DNA of 64,000 nt. Source: an uncultured Eggerthellaceae bacterium (lineage in GTDB: Bacteria; Actinomycetota; Coriobacteriia; Coriobacteriales; Eggerthellaceae). The DNA lies in assembly GCA_910588205.1 (NCBI GenBank), contig CAJUQK010000012.1, forward strand, positions 1 through 64,000. The letters are read 5' to 3'. The translations under genes were made by a program, and so were the position numbers. The notes under the pieces are model-generated. The model saw only the letters and a program-made list of their open reading frames with translations. It ran no database searches and was not told where the DNA came from. Below, in pieces: positions 15,456 through 24,525 of this stretch; position 1 is the stretch's first letter, and each line of letters begins with the position of its first letter.

Positions 15456-16277
15456 ATGAAGCGAAGCGAAGGCAAAGGTAGCGCGTCATCCAAGGGTAGA
15501 GGCCATCAGGCAGCCATCGCCATCGGCACCTTCGCCCTGGCGGCGGCACTGCTCTCGTACGGGCTCGTTACCTCGTGCTCCACAGAAGAGGAGCCGCAGA
15601 TAGAGCCGGAGACCGCCCCACAGCAAAGCGAAGCACAGACGCACCAGAGCCTGTTCTTCGGTACGGAGAACTGGACCTTCATGTCAGATGACACGATGCA
15701 GCGCTTCCAAGAGGAGTTCTATGCATGGCTGCTTGATAGCGAAGGCTTGGAGGATGGTGCGTACGTGTACCTCCATTCAGAGGAGATCGTGTGCGTTGAT
15801 GGCGTCTGGAGCGCATACGCCCGCACGCCGCTCGATGATGCCTGCTACAAGGTCACCTTCGACCCTCAGAGCAAAGAGATCACCTACCAAGAGGTGCTCA
15901 GACCCTCGTTCGCTAACAAGCCCGCCGAAGCGCGCGAAGAGATAGCCGCCTCAGTCGCAGAGCAAGACGAGCAGGATCAGCCCAACGTGCGCAATGCTTC
16001 GAACAACATCCCCGTTGACGATGTGAGCGCCCTGTCCGCTCTCATGCCGAAAGCCGCAGCCGAATCGCTCTCAAGGATCGTGAGCGAGTACGCAGCAACG
16101 AAGGGCATCCAGACCTCTAGCGCCCTCTGCAGCGTCTACCCTGAGAGCGTATCCACGAGCAGTGGCACCACAACGCTTGAGGTGCTCATCTACGACGCCC
16201 AGAAGAACGGCTACGCCATCAAGGCGGACTATGATTCCGCATCCGACAGGTTCGGGATGTCCATGACGCAGCTCTAA
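15456..16277 (+). CDS. secreted or membrane-anchored hypothetical protein
   Basis: The 273-aa product has a basic start, a hydrophobic segment at about residues 18-38 ending SYGLVTSCST, and a Glu/Gln-rich linker. The rest is acidic and beta/alpha mixed. The cysteine after the hydrophobic stretch could be a lipobox, though its context is not ideal. ATG 15456 has GGAAAGGA upstream. Its place after the hydrolase suggests a VirB8-like or accessory function; I see no clear domain match. Confidence 0.65.
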   Translation: MKRSEGKGSASSKGRGHQAAIAIGTFALAAALLSYGLVTSCSTEEEPQIEPETAPQQSEAQTHQSLFFGTENWTFMSDDTMQRFQEEFYAWLLDSEGLEDGAYVYLHSEEIVCVDGVWSAYARTPLDDACYKVTFDPQSKEITYQEVLRPSFANKPAEAREEIAASVAEQDEQDQPNVRNASNNIPVDDVSALSALMPKAAAESLSRIVSEYAATKGIQTSSALCSVYPESVSTSSGTTTLEVLIYDAQKNGYAIKADYDSASDRFGMSMTQL

Positions 16278-16416
16278 CCAAAAGCACGGCGTCAATACCT
16301 GCGAAGCACAAGGAGCAATACGGGACCCGTGGCGCTTCTCGCCGCTCATATACCCCCTAGCTTCGTGTTAGTGACGCCTTCCGGCGACACAGTCCATCTA
16401 TGAGAAAGGTAGGTGT

Positions 16417-17670
16417 ATGAGCGCAATGCGTACAGGCCTCATCACGAGCAAGGATCGGGCAGCACTCTACAAGGAGGTGCTGCCGCGGGGGACGATCATC
16501 GAGTGCGACCCGGAGCGCCGGCTCAAGGACACGCTGCGGGAGATGTCCCGCAAGGCGGTCAACGTGGCGGTCGTGGACGATGCCGGGCTCGCCCATCCCG
16601 AGGCAGACGAGCTTGAGATGCTTGACTGGGCAGCCCTGCCGCAGAAGCACCCGCTCCGCATCGTGTTCGCTGCCTCTGCCGACCGAAGCCCCAAAGACCC
16701 CCTCTTCGCGGCGCTTGCAGAGGCAAAGGTGTACGACATCGTGCGCCCGGATCAGCCGGACGAGCTCTTCCAAGCGGTCAGGCAGCGCATAGAGAATCCT
16801 GCATCGGCAGATGATGTGCAGCAGTATCTCAGCCGCAGTCCACGAAGGCGAGGAGGGCGCACAGGGCAGAAGAAGCCCGGGCGGGAGAACCATCTGAAGA
16901 GGATCGCGAGTTCGCATCCTTTACCAAGGCCGCCTAAACCCATAGAACGTGAAAGCGAGGAGAACCAACCGTGCACAGAACCATCATGGAGCCACATCAT
17001 GCCTGAGACACCTAAGCAGACAACGACGCATGCAAAGCGCCGCAAGGTGGTCTCGACGGCATCGCTGTTCGGGCATCCCGGCGCGACGACGCTTGCGATG
17101 TCCCTCGCCCTTTGGCTTGCGAGGGACAAGCGAAAGAAGGTCGTCTGCGCGTTGTCCGACAACGCCTTCTTCAACCACTTGAAAGCCGGATTCAACGCAG
17201 AGACTGCAGCTGAATCGTTCGAATACAAGGGCGTGACGTTCTGCACGTTCGCAGGAGCGGAAGCGTTCGCAGACGATGCAGCATGGGCGATCTACGACTG
17301 CGGCCGCCTGTTCACAACCCATGCGGACACCCCGGCATCAAACGCCCACAGGCGCTTCTACACGTCCAACATGAAGCTCATGTGCCTGGAAGGCCAGCCC
17401 TGGGACACGCCCAAGGTCAAGGACGCACTCAAGGACATGGCACCGAGCGAGATCGCCTCATGGACGTGGTGCATCCGATCCGCATCGAGCGATTTCATCG
17501 CCCAGCTCAAGGCGTACCTGACTGAGATGCACGCCAATACAGAAAGCTGGTTCAAGACGCCTGACAACCCTGAGTTCTTCGGACGTACCGGGCACGACGG
17601 ATTCGACAAGGTCAATTACGACGGGCTCTTTGGCAAGAGCCGCCATGACCAGGAAGGAGGTAGCCTATGA
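16417..17670 (+). CDS. TadZ/CpaE-like protein with a degenerate P-loop
   Basis: The 417-aa protein has a receiver-like N-terminal region (about 1-125; VNVAVVDDAG and a late KVYDIVRPDQPDELF), a basic proline-rich linker (about 135-190), and a C-terminal region like the MinD/ParA fold of TadZ/CpaE pilus-positioning proteins. The P-loop reads FGHPGATTLAMSLALW: both signature lysines of the deviant Walker A motif are missing, so ATP hydrolysis is unlikely. The gene overlaps the adhesin gene by 4 bp (ATGA) and may help place the transfer apparatus or export the adhesin (inference). Confidence 0.65.
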   Translation: MSAMRTGLITSKDRAALYKEVLPRGTIIECDPERRLKDTLREMSRKAVNVAVVDDAGLAHPEADELEMLDWAALPQKHPLRIVFAASADRSPKDPLFAALAEAKVYDIVRPDQPDELFQAVRQRIENPASADDVQQYLSRSPRRRGGRTGQKKPGRENHLKRIASSHPLPRPPKPIERESEENQPCTEPSWSHIMPETPKQTTTHAKRRKVVSTASLFGHPGATTLAMSLALWLARDKRKKVVCALSDNAFFNHLKAGFNAETAAESFEYKGVTFCTFAGAEAFADDAAWAIYDCGRLFTTHADTPASNAHRRFYTSNMKLMCLEGQPWDTPKVKDALKDMAPSEIASWTWCIRSASSDFIAQLKAYLTEMHANTESWFKTPDNPEFFGRTGHDGFDKVNYDGLFGKSRHDQEGGSL

Positions 17671-20600
17671 GGCGGAATGTTCTTGCCTCGATGCAGGCAG
17701 CCAACACTCCGTCTCACATCTTGAAAGCCATTCTCATCATCTCGCTCGTCCTAGGGCTTGTGCCTTTTGGCGTGCTAGCCATGCCTGAGAAAGCATACGC
17801 ATCCGCCTATGCGTACCTCTCGGTCGGGGGCAAGATCCCTTACGCCGGATGGACGACCACATGCTTCTCGGTCTTCGGCAACGAAGCCTATTGCGGCGAT
17901 CCCTCAAGCGACACGCCAGCCGCCGGCACCTACCGAGTCGAGGAGATAACCGACGCTGCGCTCCTGGCCGGGTTGTGGTTCGGATATGGCGGTCCGGGAT
18001 TCGACGCCTCCATGTGGCCGAGCAGCTGGTATGACGGCTCAGGCATGACGGCGAACCGCTATCGCGCCCTCACGCATATCGTGCTGTCGGATACTTACGC
18101 GCACAACGGCCACTACTCATATGGGCAATGCAACAGCAGCTTCGTGCGCTGGTGCCAAGACAACGTCATCGGCTTCTCAATTTCCACTGGGGAGCTGGTC
18201 AACGAGAATGCCGTCAACGTCCGGATCAATTGGAATGCCTTTCTGCTGAACGGCGCAGGCGAGTCTTACGGCGACGTTCCTGCCGGATTCAAAGGCTATC
18301 TGATGCACACCGGATCGCGCACGCAGGTCATCCTCGCGTTCGACTACCATCCCTATGGCTCCCTGGAGATCCACAAGGCGTCCGCGAACCCCGACATATC
18401 CACCGGGAACGATTGCTACACCCTGGAAGGCGCGGTCTACGGTCTCTATACCGATCCCGGATGCACGAACCTCATGCGAAGCATCACGACCAACGCTGAT
18501 GGCGTTGCGCGCGCAGACGAGGTGCCCATCGGCACCTATTACGTGAAGGAGATATCGGCACCGCGAGGCTACGCGCTCTCCTATGATGTGAGCAGCGTGG
18601 TCATCGAGGTGGAGCAGACCACCTACCTTGATGCCGTCGACATCCCCCAGAACGACCCCGCCTACTTCTGTGTCCAGAAGTACGACGGCGAGCGCACCTA
18701 CTTCGCGCACAATCTGCCGCAAGGCTCAGCTAGCCTCGGCGGTGCCGAGTACCAGCTCGACTACTACGACGGCTACTACGGCACGCTCGCCGATGCCGAG
18801 CGCTCCGGCGCTCCCACCCGCACCTGGATCGTGCGAACCGATGAGGATGGGTTCGCAGCGCTCGATCAGGACTACGTCGTCTCCGGTGGTTCTCTCTACA
18901 CGGACACCCACGGCAACGCCACATTGCCACTCGGTACGCTCGTGATCCGCGAGACCAAGGCTCCTGAGGGCTACCTTCTGGACAGCAGTACTGTCTACGT
19001 GCAGCAGATCACGCCCCAAGGCCACCTTGAGACCGTCTACACCTATGTCACCCCGATCCACCCCGAGCAAGTCATCCGCGGCGGCGTGTCCATTGAGAAG
19101 CGCGACATCGAAAGCAACCTTCTCACGCCCCTTGGCAGCGCCACCTTGGACAAGACCGAGTTCAAGATCACCAACCGCTCAGCAAACACGGTCATCGTCG
19201 ACGGCATCGACTATGCCCCCGGTGCCGTGGTCAAGACCATCTACACCGATGGCGCTGTCGCATCCACGGCTGCTGACTGCCTGCCCTATGGCCATTACTC
19301 CATCCAGGAGACGGCACCCAGCACGGGCTATCTGCTGACGGATACCACCGAGCGGTTCTTCGACATCGTCAACGACGGCGAGATCGTGAAGATCGAGGGC
19401 GACAAGGCACCTCATAACCAGGTGAAGCGCGGCGATGTGGAGCTCGTCAAGGTCCGCGAATCCGACCAGCGCCGCCTCGATGGCATTCCCTTCAGGATCA
19501 CTTCGGAGACCACGGGCGAATCCCATGTGTTCGTCACCGACGAGAATGGCGAGGCGAAGACCGAGGCAGCTTGGAACCCGCACACCCAGCGCACCAATGC
19601 CAACGATGATGCGGTGGCGGAGGACGAAACCGTTGACGAGTCGAAGTTAGATAGCGAGGCTGGCATCTGGTTCGGGCTGACCACCGAAGGCTGGACCGTG
19701 AAGACAGACGATGCGCTCGGGGCGCTGCCCTACGACACCTACCAGATCGACGAGCTCGGCTGCTCCAAGAACGAGGGCCTTGAGCTCGTGAGCATGAAGC
19801 TGCGCGTCTCTCGCCACGCCTACCAGGTGGACCTGGGGAGCGTGGACAACCAGCCGAAGGGGCAGATCACCCTCTCGACCACTGCGCGTGATGGACATGA
19901 CGGCGACAAGGTCCTGACGCCCGACCCCGAGGCAACGCTCATCGACCGCGTCGAGTACACGGGGCTCACCGTCGGCACGACCTACACCATGCAGGGCACG
20001 CTCATGGACAAGGCCACGGGCGAGCCGGTCAAGCGCGACGACGGCACGAGCGTCACCGCATCCAAGACCTTCAAAGCCGAAAGCGCCAGCGGCTACGTTG
20101 AGCTTGAGTTCGCCTTCGATGCCACCAAGCTCGCAGGCCATCCCACGGTCGCCTTCGAGGTGCTGGTGGACACGGCAACGGATGCTGCGGTTGCAGAGCA
20201 TACCGACATCGAGGACTTCGACCAGACGGTCAACGTCAACGAGCCGAAGATCGGCACGACCGCCAAGGACGGCCTTGACGGGGACCATGCCGTCATCGCA
20301 GACGGCAAGGCGAAGGTCGTGGACACCATCACCTACCGTGGTCTCATGGTGGGCAAGGAGTACACCGCCGAGGGCACCATCATGGCAGTCGGGCCCGACG
20401 GGGCAGAGCCGCTCAAGGACGCTGATGGCAATCCGGTCACCGCGTCCGTGGCCTTCACCCCCGAGGATGCCAATGGCAGCATCGACGTCACCTTCGAGTT
20501 CGACGCCTCTCTGCTTGCCGGCACGAAGCTCGTCGCCTTCGAGAAGGTGCTTCGCGCTGGTGCCGTCATCGCCGACCACGAGGACCCTGACGATCCCTCG

Positions 20601-21728
20601 CAGACCGTGGATGTGGTCGCACCCGGGATCGGGACGTATGCGTTCGATGAGGTGGATGGCGACAAGGATGTCGTGGCGGACACCTCATCCAAGGTCGTTG
20701 ACAAGGTGTCCTATCAGAACCTCGTTCCCGGCAGGAGCTACGTTGCCTATGGCATCGTGTTCGACAAGGAGGGTATGCCCGCCGTTTCCTCTGAGGATGA
20801 GGTCTCCGAAGACGATGTCCGCTGGCTTTTCGAGCAGGCTGCAGAGACGCTCGGCTACCAGATCGCAGATGAGGCAGGCGAGCTTTCCGCGCTCCCTCGA
20901 ACGCTCGATGCGGGTCGCCTTGAGGCGTTGCTCAAGTCGGCCGAGAGCGCATCTTGGCTCGTTTGGGGCAAAAGCGAGTTCACCCCTGATGCCCAGAGCG
21001 GCAGCACCGATGTGCCCTTCGAGCTCGACAGCCGCAAGCTCGCTGGCAAAGAGCTGGTGGTGCTTGAGTTCTTGATAGACCTCGATGACGATGAGGCCAG
21101 GCTCGTCGCAGACCACGTTGACCTGGCGAGCGTTGACCAATCCTTCGACGTGGTTGCGAGCAGCATCGGAACGCTCGCGCGAGACAAGTCTGACGGCGAC
21201 CACTCCGTTTTGGCATGCAGGGATGCAGTCATCGTGGACATCGTGAGTTACGCGAACCTGATCCCCGGGCTTGAGTACGAGCTTTCCGGCGTCCTCATGG
21301 ACAAGGCCGCGGGCAAGGAGCTCATGATCGGCGACAAGCCGGTCAAATCCAGCATCCGCTTCACGCCCAACGCATCTGCAGGCGAGATCGAGGTGGAGTT
21401 CTCCTTCGATTCGACGGGCATAGAGGATCACGACCTCGTTGTCTTCGAATACCTCACCAAAGACGACGTTCCCGTGGCGGAGCATACGGACATCAACGAC
21501 GAGGCGCAGACCGTGCATGTGACCGATGCGGAGCTCACGCACACCAGGACCGGCTTCTACGACAAGACCGGCGTTGACCAACGCGCTCTCTTTGCGCTTG
21601 TTGCCGTGCTGCTGGTCGGCGGAGCCATCGCAGGTGGCTACGGCCTCCGCAAGCTCATGGCCAAGCGCTCGGATGAAGGCGACGACAGCACAGCCGAATC
21701 AGAGGAATCGCCCAAGGAAGACGAATAA
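17667..21728 (+). CDS. VaFE-repeat surface adhesin with SpaA/Cna-B domains
   Basis: The 1353-aa protein has a signal peptide (cleavage probably after EKAYA near residue 48), an N-terminal head domain with an AYCGDPS motif and further cysteines (about 50-200), and then four SpaA/Cna-B-like domains. Four VaFE repeats follow, starting near residues 735, 855, 985 and 1165; each ends in the VAEHTD / Q-T-V pattern that forms Thr-Gln ester crosslinks. The third repeat has an extra helical insert of about 60 residues. A C-terminal hydrophobic helix and charged tail anchor it, with DKTGVD just before the helix instead of LPXTG. It probably forms a stalk for mating-pair contact and is likely attached by the neighbouring sortase. 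Confidence 0.92.
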   Translation: MRRNVLASMQAANTPSHILKAILIISLVLGLVPFGVLAMPEKAYASAYAYLSVGGKIPYAGWTTTCFSVFGNEAYCGDPSSDTPAAGTYRVEEITDAALLAGLWFGYGGPGFDASMWPSSWYDGSGMTANRYRALTHIVLSDTYAHNGHYSYGQCNSSFVRWCQDNVIGFSISTGELVNENAVNVRINWNAFLLNGAGESYGDVPAGFKGYLMHTGSRTQVILAFDYHPYGSLEIHKASANPDISTGNDCYTLEGAVYGLYTDPGCTNLMRSITTNADGVARADEVPIGTYYVKEISAPRGYALSYDVSSVVIEVEQTTYLDAVDIPQNDPAYFCVQKYDGERTYFAHNLPQGSASLGGAEYQLDYYDGYYGTLADAERSGAPTRTWIVRTDEDGFAALDQDYVVSGGSLYTDTHGNATLPLGTLVIRETKAPEGYLLDSSTVYVQQITPQGHLETVYTYVTPIHPEQVIRGGVSIEKRDIESNLLTPLGSATLDKTEFKITNRSANTVIVDGIDYAPGAVVKTIYTDGAVASTAADCLPYGHYSIQETAPSTGYLLTDTTERFFDIVNDGEIVKIEGDKAPHNQVKRGDVELVKVRESDQRRLDGIPFRITSETTGESHVFVTDENGEAKTEAAWNPHTQRTNANDDAVAEDETVDESKLDSEAGIWFGLTTEGWTVKTDDALGALPYDTYQIDELGCSKNEGLELVSMKLRVSRHAYQVDLGSVDNQPKGQITLSTTARDGHDGDKVLTPDPEATLIDRVEYTGLTVGTTYTMQGTLMDKATGEPVKRDDGTSVTASKTFKAESASGYVELEFAFDATKLAGHPTVAFEVLVDTATDAAVAEHTDIEDFDQTVNVNEPKIGTTAKDGLDGDHAVIADGKAKVVDTITYRGLMVGKEYTAEGTIMAVGPDGAEPLKDADGNPVTASVAFTPEDANGSIDVTFEFDASLLAGTKLVAFEKVLRAGAVIADHEDPDDPSQTVDVVAPGIGTYAFDEVDGDKDVVADTSSKVVDKVSYQNLVPGRSYVAYGIVFDKEGMPAVSSEDEVSEDDVRWLFEQAAETLGYQIADEAGELSALPRTLDAGRLEALLKSAESASWLVWGKSEFTPDAQSGSTDVPFELDSRKLAGKELVVLEFLIDLDDDEARLVADHVDLASVDQSFDVVASSIGTLARDKSDGDHSVLACRDAVIVDIVSYANLIPGLEYELSGVLMDKAAGKELMIGDKPVKSSIRFTPNASAGEIEVEFSFDSTGIEDHDLVVFEYLTKDDVPVAEHTDINDEAQTVHVTDAELTHTRTGFYDKTGVDQRALFALVAVLLVGGAIAGGYGLRKLMAKRSDEGDDSTAESEESPKEDE

Positions 21729-21788
21729 GCATCGTGAGGCCCTTCGTTCGTTCGAGGGGTCTCGCTCCATCGACAAAGCGAGGAACAA

Positions 21789-22334
21789 GTGAATCAGAAC
21801 GACCAAGGGGCATTGGGCCCCGATGAAGCCATGCACGCCCCAGTGGCGCATGAAGGCCAAGCGAGCAAGAAGGGATGGCGCGACCACATGCCCATAGCAG
21901 TGGCATCCTGTGCCGTGGCGCTCTCGATCACGTGCTGCCTATGCTGTGCGTTCGCGCCTCTTGGCAGCCCGCCCGAGAACGGAGATCCTGGTGCCTCAAG
22001 CAAACAGAGCGCCGTGGTCACCCATGAGCATGATTGGGCGATCGATTACGAGACGGTCCACCATGATGCCCAGACGCACGAGGAGATCGTGCAACCGGTC
22101 TACGAGACCGTCATCACCTATCACAGCGTATGCAACGAATGTAACGAGCTGATCGACGGGCATGCTGCAGAGCATATCGTCATCACGGGCCACAGCGGCT
22201 ACTCTACGAACGTCCCCGTGGAGGAGACCCGGAAGGTGGCCGATGGGCGAATCGACGTCATCGAGGACAGCCCTGAATACGACGAGCTCGTAGCTGCGGG
22301 CCGTACCTGCACCATCTGCGGGAGGACGTCCTGA
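21789..22334 (+). CDS. membrane-anchored Cys/His protein of the adhesin cluster
   Basis: The protein starts at GTG 21789 behind a GAGGAA site and has about 181 aa. A cytoplasmic start is followed by one hydrophobic helix (about 36-60), then an exported domain. This domain has HEHDW, repeated HH and HEE motifs, CNEC and a late CTIC, giving two CxxC pairs: a likely zinc-ribbon. A paralogue with the same elements is encoded at 24526-25194. It overlaps the sortase start by one base, so the two should be made together. Function unknown. Confidence 0.75.
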   Translation: MNQNDQGALGPDEAMHAPVAHEGQASKKGWRDHMPIAVASCAVALSITCCLCCAFAPLGSPPENGDPGASSKQSAVVTHEHDWAIDYETVHHDAQTHEEIVQPVYETVITYHSVCNECNELIDGHAAEHIVITGHSGYSTNVPVEETRKVADGRIDVIEDSPEYDELVAAGRTCTICGRTS

Positions 22335-23110
22335 TGTCCGCAAGGAAACGCTTGATAGCGGGAGCGGCCCTCTTCATGAGTGCCGCTCTCATTGCCGGAG
22401 CAATATGGATCTGCGCCGACATGCAAAGGCAGCTCGATGACGCCACGCCAGAGCCGAGCCCGGTCACCATGACCAAACCCTATCCGGACGGATTCCCTAT
22501 GGTGGATTGGGAGTATTGGGAGAGCATCAACCCTGACATCATCGGATGGGTCACCATTCCGGAGACCTCCATCGACCTTCCCATCGTGCAAGGGCCTGCG
22601 GAGGACCCGGATTACTACCTCTCCCATGACATCTACAAGAACCCCAACGCGAATGGCTGTCCTTACCTGGACGCCGAATGCGCTGAGATGGGCCTCCTGT
22701 CGCGCAACTGCGTCATCTTCGCCCACCATTCATCGAACGGGGCGATGTTCTCAGACCTTGCGAAGTACTCAGACCTGGAGTTCGCCAACGAGCATCCGAG
22801 GATCTTGCTGCAGACGCCGGACTGGAGGGCCACGCTCATGCCGCGCATGGTGGACGTCGTGAACGCCTCGAATGAACCGAAGCAGATCATCTTCGAGGAT
22901 GATGCGGAGTTCGATTCGTGGTGGCAGGGGAAGCGCTCAGGCGCCACGCTGGACATAGACTCCGTCGAGACGCCGGCACGGGCCTACTCATTCGTCACGT
23001 GCTCCTACAACACGTGGAAGAACGAGCGCACCATCGTCTACGCATCCAAACGCGGCTGGACCGTCTGGCCCGAGGCCAACCCACCGGAGGTCAGCGAAGC
23101 TGTCGGATGA
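22334..23110 (+). CDS. class B sortase
   Basis: The 258-aa transpeptidase has one N-terminal anchor helix and a sortase domain with catalytic His131 (FAHHS), Cys223 (VTCSY) and Arg232 (NERTIVYA). The sequence around these residues (IGWVTIPETSIDLPIVQG; ATLMPRMVDVV) fits class B. Class B enzymes attach specific proteins to peptidoglycan and sometimes recognise non-LPXTG signals, which agrees with the odd C-terminus of the adjacent adhesin. Its 3' end overlaps the convergent AbiEii gene by 20 bp. Confidence 0.93.
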   Translation: MSARKRLIAGAALFMSAALIAGAIWICADMQRQLDDATPEPSPVTMTKPYPDGFPMVDWEYWESINPDIIGWVTIPETSIDLPIVQGPAEDPDYYLSHDIYKNPNANGCPYLDAECAEMGLLSRNCVIFAHHSSNGAMFSDLAKYSDLEFANEHPRILLQTPDWRATLMPRMVDVVNASNEPKQIIFEDDAEFDSWWQGKRSGATLDIDSVETPARAYSFVTCSYNTWKNERTIVYASKRGWTVWPEANPPEVSEAVG

Positions 23111-23897
23111 AGCGGGGGAGCCACGCGGCGATGTCCACGGGCTTCGTATCCGTCCAGGACCTCGAAGACGTCTTCATGCGCATTTGGAAGGGCTTGTTGC
23201 TGAGAGTATGGCTTGCCCTGTCTGCGATGCCGTCCAAGTCCGCATCCCACATATCCTCGTCCTCGACGATCAGAAGCTCGATGTAGTGCAGAAGGAGGGC
23301 GCGATCGAGCGAGTCCATGTGGCCGATGTAGTACATATCGTGGAGGTCCCTGTACCGCGTTGACCTTATCCCATGGAGCAGGAGGCTCTTCAGCTTCTCA
23401 GCGAACATCTGCTCCTTCGAGTTCGCCAGCAGGGACACGCCGTCATCGTTCTGGGCTATGTCGAACCAGCGCTCCTCTTGCTCCAGATCCAGCTTCGCAT
23501 GAACGCCAAGGTCGAGCTTCGTGCCGAAGGTTGCAGCACCGTCGGTAATCTCTAGAAGAACTCGCTTGCCTTTGTAATCCTGCTGGGAGAGCTCCTCGAT
23601 GCGTCCCTTTATCCTTATCTCGATCTCGTCATCGACGTTCGATAGGGCGCTGATGAAGCGCCTTATCGCATCATCGGAGATCGAGTAGCTGATGAAGTCG
23701 AGGTCTATGTCCTGCGTCGCCCGTCTTTGATTGCCGGAGATTGCGCACATGAGAACGCCGCCCTTGATCGCGACGTTCCTGCTCATAGGCGACCTGGAGA
23801 TCCTATCCAAGATGACATCCTGGCACGCACGGGCCGTTGCGTTCAGCTCGCTGTATCCAGCATTCTCATACTTTAGCCTGATCTCGCTCAGATCCAT
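23091..23897 (-). CDS. AbiEii/AbiGii-family nucleotidyltransferase toxin
   Basis: This 268-aa protein has IKGGVLMCAISGNQRRATQDIDLDF, the GG-x(n)-R-x-T-x-D-x-D pattern of the AbiEii (DUF1814) family, and FAEKLKSLL with RYRDLHDMYYI, the usual Lys and Asp motifs. AbiEii toxins are GTP-dependent nucleotidyltransferases of bacteriostatic, abortive-infection systems. It follows its antitoxin with a one-base TGATG overlap. On an ICE it can defend the host against phage and also stabilise the element. Confidence 0.92.
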   Translation of the reverse strand: MDLSEIRLKYENAGYSELNATARACQDVILDRISRSPMSRNVAIKGGVLMCAISGNQRRATQDIDLDFISYSISDDAIRRFISALSNVDDEIEIRIKGRIEELSQQDYKGKRVLLEITDGAATFGTKLDLGVHAKLDLEQEERWFDIAQNDDGVSLLANSKEQMFAEKLKSLLLHGIRSTRYRDLHDMYYIGHMDSLDRALLLHYIELLIVEDEDMWDADLDGIADRASHTLSNKPFQMRMKTSSRSWTDTKPVDIAAWLPRFIRQLR

Positions 23898-24439
23898 CAG
23901 AACACCTCTTCAAGTACGCGGTTGAGATATGACCCACCCCGAGGGATGCGCTTCGCATATTCCTCCAGTTTGTACATATCCAGTCTGTCTGCAAGTCTGC
24001 GATACGAGTTCACTGCTTCGCGATAGATGTCATAGGGGAGCTTGTTGCGCGACCTCATGAGCTCAAGGAGCATCCTTTCGAGATCGAACACCCGCACCTC
24101 AGTACCATCATGGATTGTGGTGGTCGCGCCGACCTGCAGCCAATCTTCAGGAATGTAGCTTGGCTGGATAGCCGGATTCGTGATCTTGGTTCCACCGCGC
24201 TTCGTGGCCACGTCAACGCGCTCTGGCGGAAGGTCTATCAGGTTGTGGAGATACAGCGCCGTAGGGCCCGTGACGACCGTATCAGGATAGAGCTTGGCAA
24301 GAGAGCCCAGGATGCTGTCAGATGCCTCGGTTGCATAGAGGTTCCTGCCCAGGTGACGGATCTCACCGGACTTCACAGCTTGCCTCAAGCCGTATTGGCC
24401 GCCGCTTTGGGCATTCGCTTCTTTGTACGTGAGCAGCAT
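23897..24439 (-). CDS. AbiEi-type antitoxin / transcriptional repressor
   Basis: The 180-aa protein starts with a winged-helix region (TYKEANAQSGGQYGLRQAVKSGEIRH, cut short here in description) followed by GRNLYATEASDS and the AbiEi C-terminal part that ends VFDLERMLLELMRSRN. Type IV antitoxins of this group do not bind their toxin but counteract it and repress their operon. It directly precedes the toxin and has a large palindrome upstream, so autoregulation is very likely. Confidence 0.9.
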   Translation of the reverse strand: MLLTYKEANAQSGGQYGLRQAVKSGEIRHLGRNLYATEASDSILGSLAKLYPDTVVTGPTALYLHNLIDLPPERVDVATKRGGTKITNPAIQPSYIPEDWLQVGATTTIHDGTEVRVFDLERMLLELMRSRNKLPYDIYREAVNSYRRLADRLDMYKLEEYAKRIPRGGSYLNRVLEEVF

Positions 24440-24455
24440 GGAGGTGTCCTAAATA

Positions 24456-24495
24456 CATAACCGCCTACATTTGCAGTTAATTGTAGGCGGTTATG
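24456..24495 (-). promoter_or_regulatory. 14-bp inverted repeat operator of the AbiE pair
   Basis: CATAACCGCCTACA (24456-24469) and its exact complement (24482-24495) are separated by 12 bp, 17 bp upstream of the antitoxin start. AbiEi proteins bind such inverted repeats, so this is a probable repressor site. Confidence 0.75.
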
Positions 24496-24525
24496 GACAT
24501 TCAAGCAAGATTGCGCTCGTTGGTC

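Noticed and set aside
17667..21728. LPXTG motif at the end of the adhesin
   Set aside because: The end reads TGFYDKTGVD before the helix; no LPXTG is present, so only a non-standard sorting signal can be claimed.
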